64,000 nucleotides of DNA, from contig CM032807.1 in assembly GCA_019155185.1 (NCBI GenBank), forward strand, positions 12,428,700 to 12,492,699, read 5' to 3'. The stretch is from Beaufortia kweichowensis. Taxonomy: Eukaryota; Chordata; Actinopteri; Cypriniformes; Gastromyzontidae. Under the pieces are notes generated by a model, which did not search any database, was not told the origin of the DNA, and worked only from the letters and a program-made list of their open reading frames with translations. The first letter of the stretch is position 1; each line of letters starts with the position of its first letter. Below, one piece after another: positions 46,611-60,267 of this stretch. The translations under genes were made by a program, and so were the position numbers.

Positions 46611-48600
46611 CCACTCCCTTTACTCGCTTCAAGTTACGTGCACTTCCTTCTGAAGGTACTGCCATAAATCATCTGTTGAGGTGAGGACAGGGTACTCCTC
46701 TATCATGTCTTCATATACTGTAGATGTCCATGCAAATGTCAACCTTGCCAAGGTTTTTATCATAAAGCTCAAATGTCAATATTTGGTGGTTTAAATACCA
46801 ATGTGAGATCTCTCTCAAAGTTTTTAAAGCATGTTTTTTCAAAGTGCTGTTTTCAGAATCACATTCCTAGTAGTCCATATTCCTAATAAACGAGCACATG
46901 AAAAAATTATGTTCTTTTAAGAATAATTTCTTCATTCTTAACGTTCTTTTAACGTTTCAGAATAATTCTTTATTTGTTAAGTATTATTGCTTTGGGTTTG
47001 TGCATTTTAATTCGCAGAAATCCTACAAAGTATGTTGTCTCTCAAAAACGTGTGTTCTTTCTTGTCACATTCATACTAAAACATGTACATTATATTTCCA
47101 TTTTTAAATGGACAACCCATGCATAGACTGATTTATATGATTTATTGGAGAATTTATATTTTGTTTAGTTTTGACTAAAAACGTAACATCCATAAGGCTG
47201 GACATACTCAGAGCAAGTATGAGAAAACAATGTGCTTCTTTGCAATATTATTTGCTTCACAAATTTAACTTTAAAATAAGGTTTTAAGTTTTATGTGCAC
47301 TGTTCATAGCAATGTAACGAGAAAAAAAAATTTTTTTAATGTACTTTTATTTGCAAACTGAAAAAAAATCAACGTCATATAAAAAAAACATATTGCACAT
47401 ATTGCATATTGTTTTATTTTATGTAACACTACAACACCTAAATGTGTCCCCCCTAAATGAATGGGTTTTAAAGTTAGACACGACTGACCTCTTGTGGCCA
47501 AGAACAAAATGTATCACACTTTATGGCCTTTACTGGACGGTGCACTGCAATTACTTCCTGACCTTTAACTGAACAGCAACTGTGTTGCTTCAGCTTGCCA
47601 TATATGACCTAAACTAATATTCAGCTGCTGAGCTGCCAGAGTCTCATTTATAATAACCAAATAACCATTTTAAACCAACAAACTGCTAAAGGTTGATACA
47701 GGTTCACTACAGTAATGTTTGTGCAAAAGAACTATCAAACTGATAACTGTATCAGTTTATCTCCAACAAATACATCTATAATTTGTCATATGTATACATA
47801 ATAACTACAGTAGAGGGCAGTATTTTTACACAAACCTGTGTAAAAGCAGCTTCGTAATGAAAAGTAGAATTATTATCATTGATATGATGCGATACCATTT
47901 ATCAGTAAATGGAAAATAACAACATGATTTATTTCTTGGTCACAGATACTGCAGCCTTAAACTTACATCTGACATCTTGACCCCTTGAGGACGGACAAAC
48001 CATGTGTAAGTGATGCGTACAGTATAGATTCCAGTACTGTGGGCAAATGGAGGTCAGTCAGATCATGCCTTAATAATCAGACAGCTTTACCTGCAGAAGA
48101 GAACACCAGATCACAGCAATGTTTGAGCAAACCGACCCATTTACCAAGCACTGCTCCTACTGCTTCAAACATAGCTAAAGGTTCTGAGATTTTTAAAAAT
48201 ACATTTAAATAAACAATATTTTTGTCTCACATTTCAGATCCTGTGATAGTTTCCTTTTTAAAATCTTAATTTATGTCTCACTTTATAATGGCTATAAATT
48301 AGTGCAGGAAGCATTAGAGGTCGCACAGGAAACCACTTCAGAGGGAACTCAACCAGGACGAACGTGAAGTGTGAAGTTTTAATGGGACACATTTAAATGT
48401 TCATTATATTAATGATCTCACCTTTTGCTCATTCTTGGTGACATTCTACCTCCACATTGACAGAAACAGGCTCAACAGTCATTTACCTATGCAAATAAGT
48501 TTCTTATACACTGAAACATTTTGTGTGAATGTATATTATATGTCAGGCTATTGTGTATTTTCAATGTTATTTTTATAGAAGTAATTGTACAGTTTTTACA
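46611..48600. other. Intergenic stretch, no recognised gene
   Basis: No exons were recognised. It includes the second copy of a dispersed repeat pair (46905-47150). GACCTCTTGTGGCC at about 47485 resembles the CTCTAGTGG core seen at 24280 and 29156 and is common in fish repeats. Confidence 0.4.
46905..47150 (+). repeat. Dispersed direct repeat pair, copy 2
   Basis: See copy 1 at 20690-20905. Shared blocks in the same order include TATGTTCTTTTAA, GCAGAAATCCTACAAAGTAT, GTGTGTTCTTTCTTGTCACA, TTTCCATTTTTAAATGG and CATGCATAGACTGATTTA. Confidence 0.5.
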
Positions 48601-48610
48601 ATAAAATAAC

Positions 48611-48890
48611 GGGTGGAACGCGTATGTTATTTCACGATTCACTTTAATATTTCATAGTTGAATTCTAATCTAATCATGACAAACTATATATTGATGGAAG
48701 AGTCTAAGACTCAATAATAAATATTTAACAAATTTTCATAATTTTTACATACTCTTTTTTCCACAAAAGAAAAAAAAATCTGGTCTGAAGGGGTTCAAAA
48801 ATGATTTGAAAAATATCTTAAATGTAAATGTATTTTTACAGTATGTGTATACTCAATATGTGCAGTAACGGTTTTCAGGTTCATCAGGTT
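48611..48890 (+). repeat. Dispersed repeat, family A copy 2
   Basis: GGTGGAACGCG, then TTTAATATTTCATAGTTGAA, TCATGACAAACTATATATTG, GTCTAAGACTCAATAATAAA and TATACTCAATATGTGCAGTA gives the same order as copies 1, 3 and 4. The terminal TTAA is not obvious here. Confidence 0.55.
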
Positions 48891-49500
48891 CAACAAATTC
48901 ATGACAATATGCGATTCGTGTCGGTAGTCCATTTACAGATTCGCAATCACAATAGTGTGCTCTCAGTGTACTGATAGAATTTAATTAGAGTTAGGTATCT
49001 CATCTCTACGTGCAGTCATCCTACTGTATATCCCTGTGGGAGGACATCACACCTGTGGCTCTTGACACCCCAATTACTGCCTCGCTGCTTATCAGAGAGA
49101 AGGCCGGCTATTACTGCTGCTTCTCACTGTACCACTGAGGGCAAAATGGGATGTGTGTCTTCTATGTCATAATTAAATTAGACTTTATTACAGTGACAAG
49201 GAACTTGTGAACACACACACACATAAGCAGAGGCGCCTGAATGTCAAGTATCAATGTATTAATGAGAGTTACACAATGACATATGCCATTTGTGTTGTAG
49301 CCTGTAGAAATTGCATAAGCACCCACATAATTATATTTACACTAACACAAACACACCTCCGGAGCAGTTACACAATGCTTTGTTGAATATCAATGGATAA
49401 ATGAGAGACACACAAACAAAAAAAGTGAAAGCACAGCTTTACCTTAGCTTTTTGTTGTGATAACATAATAGGAATAAACACTTTCTTATCAAAATATTCT

Positions 49501-49580
49501 AAAGGATAAATTCACCCAAAGTCTCTCATAATTTACTCATTCTTGTGCCATTCTAGATGCATATGACTTTCCTTTATTAG
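49501..49580 (+). repeat. Fragment of the AAAGGGATAGTTCACCC dispersed element
   Basis: AAAGGATAAATTCACCCAAA, then ATAATTTACTCATTCTTGTG and GCATATGACTTTCC, is the standard left-end vocabulary. Confidence 0.6.
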
Positions 49581-51617
49581 GTGAACGTAAATAAACAATT
49601 TATAATAAAATGTTGTCATGTTATTTTCCTATAAAAGACAAAAAAAACACACAAATTTATCAATAAAGTAATCCAAATGACACCAGTGGATTAATAAATG
49701 TCTTCTGAAGCAAAACAGATACAATTGTAAGACTAAACAATACTATTATAATAATAACAATAATATCAAGCTTAATTATTTTTTCTATATTATATTTTTT
49801 TCATATTTCTATATTAAAAATGGTTGTGTTTGTATTCTGCAAGTTATAAGCACATGTCATAAAGGGAAGTAAATAAAAATGACTAAAAGACTTTTTAGGA
49901 GCATCTGTCAAAATAACTTTATTTTCTTATTTAAATTTGCTCTAGCATAAAGTTGTACTATTTACTTGAAGATTGTCCCTTGTTTCTATTTAAATTATTT
50001 TGAATTGTTGATCTACATTGTTTATCTGTGAGTAATAGCATCTGCAACATGAATGAATGTAAATGAAAAACACTGTATAGAAGGTTTCACCCGCTGCAGG
50101 GCAAATAACACAAAACAAATGGGCATGTGAAAAATGTGCAGATCTTGGCAAGTTTAGATGCAGAAAGGTCTGCTACGCTGATAACACCATCATTTCCCTG
50201 TTGTTCCACTATATAAAGTCAAAGACATGGCAGAATACGCATGACTGCTTTGCACATCGTAACTAATTTTGGAGGCATTGCTTCACTGCACAGAGGCACA
50301 ACTGCACCTGGTACAACAGCTAGTGGGAGAAAAGGAAAGAACAGGATGAAGCGGAAAGAGTGACAGAGGACGAAACTGAAAACTTTCCATGCAAGTATTT
50401 CATATGCAGAAAATATTCGAATCTTGATAGTAGAGACAGGCCCTTACTTGAATTCGGAGCTACTGTAGCCAACCAAGCCACAAAATCGTTTTTTTCCCAG
50501 AGCAATTTTCACACAGACAAAAGCTAACCAAACCATTGGCAAATCTCTTACATTACTCTTCCAAGCCAATCCCAGATATAAAACTCTTTTGTTTTAAACA
50601 TTTCCCTCATTGCTAAAGAAAAGTGGTGCTTCCGTATCTCATCGTCCATGGCTGTCTGGATGGATTAGACAGTAGTGGGACTTTTGGGACGGGTACGCAG
50701 ATACACAGACTGTATGGGGAATATGGCTGAGAGACTCTCCTGCCACAGTCATGCCTTGGGAGACACACACACACATACACAAGAGACCTGAAATGCATTG
50801 ATGTGTATCAGTCTAGAATGCCACTCCCTCAAAACACAAGGGCCTGTGCGTGTGTGTGTCATCTCCATTGTATATTATGGAAAAAAGTCGTAGACAATTA
50901 TTCTTACAGTTATAGTATCACTTATATTTATCATACAAAAAATGTGTTTATAAGGACTGTATGTATAAAATAGTCTGATTACAAAAACATTGCATTAATA
51001 CCCTGATATTTGATGTATTTTCATACTGTAATTGCCTGTTTTTACAGTACTATCTATGTAAAGCTTTTTTTAAACTGTTAAAGAAAAAAATCAAAGTGAA
51101 CTGAAATGATTAGCTTGAGTTTTTTTCTGACAGTATTGTATTGATTGTTAATTAAAAATGGTGTTATATTTTACATCCTGTCGAAACATTAACAGCTTTG
51201 CTCTTCCCACAGCAATTAGATCACTGTTTAAACCATAAAATTATCACATTTTATGCATGCATATTTAGTCTTTGAGCACCAATTTGAATAGTAATAAATT
51301 AGTGCAGGGCTGCTTGTTAAAATTGCCTCAGCTCTTTAACCAGATTCACACTTTAATATCACACTATTATTTAGAATAAAGAATCATTTTTCTGAATGCT
51401 TATTTTAGTTATTGAAACAAAAAGCTGTTCTTTATTATGTAATAACCATATGCCTGTGAATTATCAAATTATATTTAGTATCACAGGATAGTTTTGATTG
51501 AATGTTTTTACCAATTTTAACTTCTTTGGTGTGTGTATTGGGGGGCTGTCTAAATATTTTAATATTTTATATTTTTTAAACAGTGATTTCTCTGCTTAAT
51601 ACCCTGGTTATTAAAAA

Positions 51618-51675
51618 ATGAGCATGTCAAGATGACAAATTAGGAGCTCCTAATTTGCCATCCTGACAAGCTCAT
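51618..51675. repeat. 58-bp near-perfect palindrome without a loop
   Basis: Arms of 29 bases meet at GGAG|CTCC (51646/51647) with three mismatched pairs. The left arm begins ATGAGCATGTCAAGATGACA. It has no partner elsewhere in the window. Confidence 0.8.
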
Positions 51676-54511
51676 ATTTTCAGTTCTACTTCTCTACAGA
51701 TTGCAGCAGAAGGGGTCCATAAGTCCAAGGTAGTTTTTGGAGAAAACCCAATTGCTGGGCCAAACCCAGCCCTTTCTGTTTCTCTCAGACCGCTAAAATA
51801 TACAGTAGCGTCTCTCATTCCAGTATCTATTCTTCTCTTTCATTCACCTTTCCATTCATTCAAAACACTGCCGGGAGTCTCAGAAATGGTTCCTGTGACC
51901 TTTCTTTCTGTTTGCACTACAGGGACAGAAGAATGAGCAGCACTCAAAACAGAACGAATATTTTTGTCTCACCCCACCCCCACTGCAATTAAAGAACATT
52001 AAAGTTTAAGGTGAATTGACATGTTTAAAAATTAAGGAGGAAATGATATTGATCCGCTACTGTCCGCCCACAAAACGTTTCTAACTTTAGCATTGTGTTT
52101 GCTTGAAGTCTGGTCTGTGGGTAATGACTAAAACAAACAAACAAACAAAAAAGCAAACAAGCATTGCACACCTCACCGAGAGCAAACACAGCACACAGCG
52201 TTGTTACACACTGTAACATTATAATGCGAACCGCTTGTTAAACAGCAAAACAACATGAACCATGAACTTTTCTGCCAGAATAACAAACACAATGTCCATT
52301 ATTACTGATTGTTTGTAGAATTTTGAGAATGCTCACACAGCAATTAATTTATTTAACTTAGAAAGAAAGAACACTTTGGAGAAAGTAATTGCATGTTGTC
52401 CAGAGAGGAATGGGCAATTAGTGTATATGACAAACATGCTTTTCTCAACAAAAAAAAAAAAACCCTGCAAGACTTGCATGATGAACATCTTAAGGACTGC
52501 TAAATCTTCTTGTTTCCATCATACACACATGTACTGTACCGTACTGTACATCTCCCTCACATGCTTTTGCTGCAGTCTTGCACATTTTGTTGTGCACATT
52601 CATGTAAATCACCATTATGGCCATACAAACATTTCTACATAGACAAACAGTGTTGGAGGCCATTTAATATTTCATCTGTAATGTACTTTTCTCAGCACTT
52701 ACTCAGCCAGGACTGTCAGCCTGTGTGTTAATATGAATTTGTTCACGTTTTCACGCTGGCTTTGCATGTTTATTATGAGATTTTATTGGAATTTTTTTAT
52801 TCACATTTCTTTTTCATGTATTTTAATTTTGTTTATTAATGATAACATTTGTCTTAACCAAACAAGAATCTTTAAATAGTACTTTAAATGTTTGGAGCTA
52901 GAGGTCCCTCACTGATTCATTTGGCAAAGGTTATAGAAGTTAGTTATAGAAATGCGGCACTATTGGTTGGTACCAGGTGCTCTGTTGCCAGGGCAACCAG
53001 TCAGCATGCATGACTTCATAAAGTGAGAAATCATAAGTTACTGAACGATTGAGACCTTTTAATATGTTACTGTACTGTATGCAATTTGACTCCATGTACC
53101 TCACGTTGCAGTAAGATGTAAAATGTGTAACAGTCTTAAACAAAAACCAATCAGATGTTAAAATCTGAATCCTTTTTTGCTTTTACATTCTGTAACCTGC
53201 AAGTGCATTAGTCAGAAATGTCAATGTCCAGATTTCACTTCGAGTTTGTTTATGCACCTCATATTTAAATCTAGTAATAATATTTAATAATATTTAAGTC
53301 CAAAGAAAAAATATATTGATGTGGCACAGAAATTAATTCACTTACATAATGCATTTTAGTCAGTCACACCTTTAAAATAAACTTTTCTTTATTCTCTGTG
53401 AAAGGATGATGATAGTATTGCAGTAAATAAATCCACCTACAGATTTATGTACAGCAGCGAAAACATCTCTGATAATTGTCATAGTCGCTTTGGGCATTAT
53501 ATAATTTCGCTATTTGTGACAGAATGTTTTTGCAGTCATACAAAAAAATGACAGCAAAAACAGAAAGTTCATTTAATTTAAGAACCTGAATCAAACTCAA
53601 CCCCATGTGCATGACAAAAATGGAACAAATTGTTGCCAACTCAAAACCTGCTGTAGAACTAATAGTAAGCAACTTTTAGTAAAGTAATGACTCAAGGTGA
53701 ATAAAAATAAGAGAAACAGCACATAATGAGCCATCCATTTTCTTTCAGTGTACCTTCTCAATATCACTGCTGTCTCAAAACGGCATTATCCTGAAAAACA
53801 TATTGTGACTGGCTGATATACATAATTTATCACCGTGAGCTCAAACTGACTCGTGCAGTGTCATCAGAACATTGGCTCAGTGTAAATGTGTTGATCTTCA
53901 AAATGTGCTATGGCGAAATTGCGGTTTCTCATTAACTGTTTGTAACAATATGTCAAACTTTCATCAGCATCGGTGGAGATAATTGTGCGGTGACATTAAA
54001 CCTGCATGAAGCATATGCGTCAGTCCTGGAGCTTATTAAAGCCATTGCTCTAAAACATCTCTCAGCCGCACTCGCTTATACTTCTCTCACTGGAAAGAAG
54101 AATGACATTTGTTTGACAGGTCAAATCATCAGATTTAGCTACTTTAATCTTGTTATATTAAAAACAAAGCTCTTACTCAAGGAGATTGTAATTTAAGTAA
54201 CATCAAGTTGCATAACACAATTTATCCAAAGTGTCTCATACTTCCTAACACTGCCAGGACTTACTGTGATTGTTTCTGTGAAGTTTACTTGCATGCGTGT
54301 TTACTGTGCGGTGCCAGATAAACCCGACTCAAGGGATGTGTCCGTTTAATGGAGCTGAACGCTCAAGCCCTTTTTGTATCAGGGTGAGTGGATCCATAAA
54401 GATGGAAGTCTGTTTACTGAAGCAGGTAAACAGAGAGGGAGCACACAGTCATGCCTCATATATCAGACTGCACATAGAGCCATTACTGCCACCGGCACAC
54501 ACACACACACG

Positions 54512-54860
54512 TTGGGTATTCATGTTTTATGGGGACTTCCCATAGACATAATGACCTTTATACTGTACAAACTGTATATTGTATACTGCAACCCTCACGT
54601 AAACCTTTCTGTATTTTTACATTTTTGAATATCATTAAGTATGATTTAAATGCTGTTTTTCTCATGGTGACCAAAAAATGTCCCCAAAAGGTCAAAAATT
54701 ACTGATATCTTTGTGGGGACAATTGGTCCTCACACCAGGACCATACACACATTTACCTATCTATCTAAATAAGGACATTCCATAGACTTCTATTGTTTTT
54801 ATAGAACTTGCATTTTCACAATCTAAAAAATATATTTAATATAATTTACTGCGTTTAAAG
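54512..54860 (+). repeat. GGGGACTTCCCATAGAC-type dispersed repeat
   Basis: TATGGGGACTTCCCATAGAC, TATACTGTACAAACTGTATA, CAACCCTCACG-AAACCTTTC and GTGGGGACAATTGGTCCTCA are words of a repeat common in ray-finned fish. A second partial start (AAGGACATTCCATAGACTTC) follows at about 54771, so two head-to-tail pieces are present. CA repeats precede it. Confidence 0.55.
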
Positions 54861-57800
54861 GAAGGTTTTGCTTGGATTTGTTAGATTTTTAGTATTGGTT
54901 CCTAATATATAAGTGGATAATGTAAACACACACACATCATGTCAGCACAGTCTTAGACTTCCATTTAATGAGGTCCGTAGTCTACTTTGAGTTGCATTAC
55001 TTTAGGCTTTAGGAGCCTCTAATTGCAAGAAATCTTTGCAATTTTAAGACATTTCAGCGCTGTCATTTAAAGTAATGTAGGTACTGCATGACAGCACTCA
55101 ATATCTGTATCTTCTTTGAACTTTGAAGTGTCAACCGTAAGCGATGACACAGCACATTACATAACAATCATTAATGGTCCCAAAATACACAGCAGGTTAT
55201 TTAGATTTTCATGAACAGATGGTACATTCTCAAAGAGCAGGGTTCTTAGCTGTCTATGAGCAGTGTAATAGCTTTAAAAAACCAATCGAGCATTTCCTGG
55301 TAAAGTTCCCAAAAGCACCTAATTACAAAAGACTTTTTAAGTTTGTGTAATTGGAACAAGAGGTATCTTAAATGCTTCAGAAAAAATGAAGACAGAAACC
55401 TCTTTAAACCGATCGCAGAATGTGTAAAGAGGAGATTGTTTATGTATCTTTTCCTGCCAGGCAGTTTAAAGATTTAACACATTGTCACATAAACGAGATG
55501 GATTGCATTGCCTGTGGGAATACGAACACATTTCCTTCTGGTCATCAGACGTCGGGAGCATCTAAAATCATAGTTCTTAAATGTAACACAAGTCTGCACA
55601 GTGATACAGCTGCGGTACTGAATGAAAATGTGAACACTTGAATGGATGAATTCAGCTTCTCCAGTCGAGTAAAGAAATCTTTTTTGTGTGGAGGTGGAGG
55701 GCTTATTACTGAATTTTTTTTCTTTGCCCCAAGGGTAATAAGGCAGGGAAGAATACAGCCCGCAGGAATAAAAATGAAACCAGCAGACCCACCATGCCTC
55801 ATCTACCTAGGTACAGTCAGCAACCCACAATTTTAAATTCCCCTCCAGATTTCCTGAGTATCTCAGCGCTCTAAAAAAAGACGAGACAAGCTTGAGAGGT
55901 TTTAGAAGTTGAGGGATGAACTCTTTCTCCAGCTTGTCAGAAGTCAAGCTGTTCAAGTTGCCCACAGTTTCCCTTTGGGCATGATTAAGTCAATTTTGCA
56001 GGTAAAGGCAATCGAGTTTCCAATCCTGTATGAGCAGCAAGATTTTAGTTTAGTGTGTTAGTAATGTACTAAGCACTCATTTACACATAACCTTTAAAGT
56101 TTTAATTTAACTATATGAATCATTTCATTATGGTTTGTGACACACTTTTTCTTAGAAAATCATAATGTTTGGTTAATTGTACAGGTATGAGATCTGTTAT
56201 GCAAATTAAAATGCTAATTTCAAGTCTTTTCACATGAAAACTTTGCATCTTAATGGAGAATGCATGTTTTAGCTGTACTGACAGAAGCACAAATGGACTT
56301 TGTTCCTATAAAAGCAAAATGAAACAGGGCGCTATAGGGCTACCGAGATGCTCACATGCTTTATTCATGTCTTCCTGTGTTACTTCTCAAGAACAATGCT
56401 TTACACAGAGAGATAGGAAACAAGACCTTACAAAGCACTGGATTCAGTTTAAACTATTAGAGTAAATAGTAATAATTCGTTTAAATATATTTAATATATC
56501 TTTTTAATATAATATTGTAATATAATTTTTTTTTTTAATTTCTGAAATTAATAATTAATTGTAATTATTTGATATTAATTGATATTACATATTAAATAAA
56601 TAACTCATTCTAAAAGAATTCATACATTTAGACACTTTAGAACTTATTGTACTGAACATTTTTTAATTTCAAGGACTACACATTGGATCCCTATATATTA
56701 TTTACACACTTTTCATAATTTTCTGATTTTACATGATGAAAAAAAATCTATCCAATGTTTTTCACACTACTGTTGGTCTTTAAACACACATGTGTACAGT
56801 ATGTATTTCATACTCCTTATAAGACTGTACAGTGCAAATGTAAAATGTCCAACAGTACCAAGTATCAAGAAAGAGACAGAAAATGGTAATATATCTTTAA
56901 ATGAAAGTAACAGCTACTACTAATAATTGCAGTAAATTATTTAATTAGAAAAATGTAAGACAAAAATATGCAATCAAACTGTTGTCATCCCCTAGTGACA
57001 TCACTTATATAATATTTATGGCACAATCATAAACTGACTGATAGACAGTTTGTTGTCAAACATTTTTTTTTACAGTTTACTGTATACATTATAGTTTACT
57101 ATAAGGCCGTCCATACCACTTAACTGTATACAGTAACACATACTGTAACCTAAACTTGAGAAAACAATCAGTTTTCTCGTCTTGCAAGCTTGAGTCTCAG
57201 GTGGATCAGTACTCATGGACTGGTACTTGGGAACTGTTGCCATGGATACATTGTGGTCCTATCAAAAATAATTGCTGTGGTTCAGGTCTTTGGTAATACC
57301 ATGAAATATATTTCTAAGGGCAAATTACCAATCACTGGCTTATTTCTACCGTCACAGGTGTTATCTTAAATCAAAGTTATAAGAAGAAGTCTTTAGCTCA
57401 TAACTACTGCATAAAAGAAGTGTCGCATTACCCCAGACGATACCCAAATGTGTGAAACTGTTTACTTCCAGACTAATGATACAAGACTGTTGCTGGCTGT
57501 GTGTTTATAAGTTTAAAATAAATAAAAACTCTCAGGAGAAGTAATATTTAACACTCATCTTAAAAAGACTTTATTCTGATTGGCCAAGATCGGAAGAGAA
57601 ATCTCTTAAGAATCGGAGAAATCACACATTAAAAAAGTAAACAGTGATTTTACAAGGCTGTATTTCAAGTGCGCAAAAAATATATTATGAAAAAAAATAG
57701 AAAAAGTATAAATATACTTAAAATAAAAAAAAGCGATCTTCAAAATGAATAAACTTTATTTTTTCTTAACAGTTATTTCAAAATAGTTGCAGGTAGACAT

Positions 57801-58582
57801 TTTTACGTAACAATGGCAATTAAATTGGCTAAAATGAGTTTGTTAAAAACTATATTATTTTTATGTTTTGGAAAAATAACACAAATATAAATAGCTTAAA
57901 AAGCTTACTTTTTAAGTTTGTTTGGCAACAAAAATAGATGCATTTGTGTTTTCATACCACATCATACATGGTCTTCAAACATTCTGTCTACTGTACATGG
58001 TTTATTTACAACACAGGTCAGTGTTTACAGTGTATGGCTGACTTTGCACTGGGAATTCACAATACAGTTCATGTACAGCTGCAGTGCATGCTGGGAAAAA
58101 TCTAATACTGTGCCCTCTCACACAATACACAGAGCTGTCTGTCTATAAACCCGATAACAGAATGTCATCAACATGCCGTCCCAAGAGAACAAGCACTCTG
58201 CTACGGTAAAATTGCTTACAGTAGAGGTTCCCTAGAGAGAGGAAAAGTGGTGTACCTTTATAGGCGTAAAGAGTTTTCACATGTGCATTCTGTGGTCATT
58301 ATCTCTGAATGCTGCACATCAGCGTATAATGTGGGGTCACTGGCGCATCTGTATAGAACAGAGGTTAGATTTAATGACGTAAAAGTTGACTGTGCTTTGG
58401 TGTATCTTAAACAAGAGAAGATGAGTAAAGCTATTTTGTACAATCTTGGCAAGGTGAGGCAGTGGCTGCATATCTCAAGACCTTATTTAAAATGTAAAAA
58501 AAATGTTAAAAAGACAATCGCCATAAAATGCATAAATAAATAAATGATTGAGTGCAATTTTAAATTTGAAAACTTCTACGCT
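54861..58582. other. Intergenic stretch, no recognised gene
   Basis: No exons were recognised. AT-rich runs at about 56460-56620 and 57640-57910. No defined mobile element was seen. Confidence 0.45.
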
Positions 58583-58805
58583 TGAAAATAAAGGTGCTTA
58601 GAACCTATCAATGCCATAGAAGAACCCTTATTTGTTGAATGGTTCCATAAAGAACCTTTAACATCTAAAAAACTGTTCTGTTTCACAAAAAGTAGTGGAA
58701 CAATTGTTCGTCAGACTACAGAAAGTAAGAAAAGAATGGTTCTTTAGGCAACCAAAAAGGGTTCTTCTATGACAGAACCTTGATTTTGAAAAGTGTACCT
58801 CACAT
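58583..58805. repeat. AGAACC-type MITE, longest copy
   Basis: The element is built of AAGAACC and GGTTCTT words in both orientations (CATAGAAGAACCCTTATTTG, GGTTCCATAAAGAACCTTTA, AAAAGGGTTCTTCTATGACA). It starts near AAAGGTGCTTAGAACC and ends near CTTGATTTTGAAAAGTGTAC. It is roughly self-complementary, as expected for a fold-back MITE. Partial relatives are at 8628 and 25855. Confidence 0.55.
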
Positions 58806-60005
58806 TAAATGTCATATAATATCACGGTACTAGGAAGAAACTCGTCTTTGCAACCACACGAACTTACTGTACAATTTTCTGAGCAGACTATAAATAAAAG
58901 TGCATAGACATGTTTTTGGTATTCTTATCGATTTCAACAGCAATATGTTGGCTTTAGAAACATTAACAAGTGTTGTAAAAATGCATTAAATGTTTGATGT
59001 ACTAATTAGATTAAAATAAAACATTGGCCGCCTGCCCCTGGAAATCTGGCAGGCAGACTTTGATATCAGTCCAGTCACTATTTAGAAAAGCCACATGTCT
59101 TCTTGCAAAGATGGCGATACTTGGCGAGCCATCACACAGTGTTGAAAAACACTGACAGATGATGGTGTGCTGATAAATAGCTTCTCCTTAGTGGAAAATA
59201 ATAAAAATATAATTAAATAACAAAAAGCACTGATATTATTTTCACACTATTACAGTATATGAAGCAGGGAGGATTGTGTGGGTGGTACCCTCGGCTCTTC
59301 AGGGGAAGCGTGGTGCTAAGTATAGAGGTATTGCATAAATAGCGTATTTTTTTCATCTTTACATTGGAACAGATAATACAGTAGCTCTGAATAGTGCTGC
59401 TGAGGTGTTTTGAGGTGACTGAAGCTATATAAAATGACCACACGAATAGCATTGTTGGGTTTTTCCTTCCTGGTTGGAAAAGTAGAGAGCACTGTGCATT
59501 ATTCTCAAGTTTTGTGCCTTAAATGTCAGCTGAACAACATTTCCAATCATATTTACAGCATTTAAAAACCTCTTTTGGTATCATGATGCAACGTAATTGT
59601 AACATACAAAAGTTTGATGACATTTCTCGCCTCCCACTGCAAGTGGACATGTCATGTAAACGAAGTACTATCTAATTATTTGGACAAATGCCTCACTGCA
59701 TTGCACTTTCTTGACAAGAACCATCAGTTAGACAGCAAATATGATAAGCCACTGAGAAGTACAGACTCCAGCCGGAGTTTCACCCTGAAAAATGACAAGA
59801 TTTGAGAAGAGGATTTGACAGATCTCTATATGTGGCCACCTGGTTAAGTGCCAATTTCTATAAATACAGTGTGCTTTAGTGTCCTATTGCTCAAAAGTCC
59901 TTAAAAACTCATTTTTATTGCTGTATGAGATATTAGACACATGTAAAATGAATGACTACCTACTGCAACATAAAATTAACATCCTATAAAAGTAGTTTTA
60001 ACCAG
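58806..60005. other. Intergenic stretch, no recognised gene
   Basis: No exon or defined repeat was recognised. Complexity is slightly higher at 59020-59170. Confidence 0.4.
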
Positions 60006-60267
60006 TTAACTGTCACCTGTTCTGCAGGTGGAACACTTATTTCACTATTCTCTTTAATATTTCATAGTTGTTTTTTAATATAATCATGACAAACTATATA
60101 TTGATGGAAAGGTCTAAGACTCAAAAATAAATATTTGATCTATTTTAAATAAATAAACATAAATTAAAAATGAAAAAAAGTTAATGTAATTTATAAAAAG
60201 AACTAAAATAAATTTTAAAATGGTTGTTTGTGCAGTTTCATGTGTATGCTCAATATTTGCAGGTTAA
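60006..60267 (+). repeat. Dispersed repeat, family A copy 3 (TTAA-bracketed)
   Basis: It starts at TTAACTGTCACC, followed by CAGGTGGAACACTTATTTCA, AATATTTCATAGTTG, TCATGACAAACTATATATTG, GTCTAAGACTCAAAAATAAA and TTTCATGTGTATGCTCAATA. It ends at GGTTAA (TTAA at 60264-60267). The best preserved 5' half of the four copies. Confidence 0.6.

Larger units (their letters stand above)
48891..54511. other. Intergenic stretch, no recognised gene
   Basis: No exons were recognised on either strand. Contents: a GTTCACCC-type fragment at 49501-49580, CA runs near 50762 and 54496, and a 58-bp near-perfect palindrome at 51618-51675. Confidence 0.45.

Noticed and set aside
57589..57601. AGATCGGAAGAG, identical to the first 12 bases of a common sequencing adapter
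   Set aside because: The match ends at base 12 (A instead of C). The flanks are ordinary and contain a local near-repeat (ATCGGAGAAATC), so chance is the simpler explanation.
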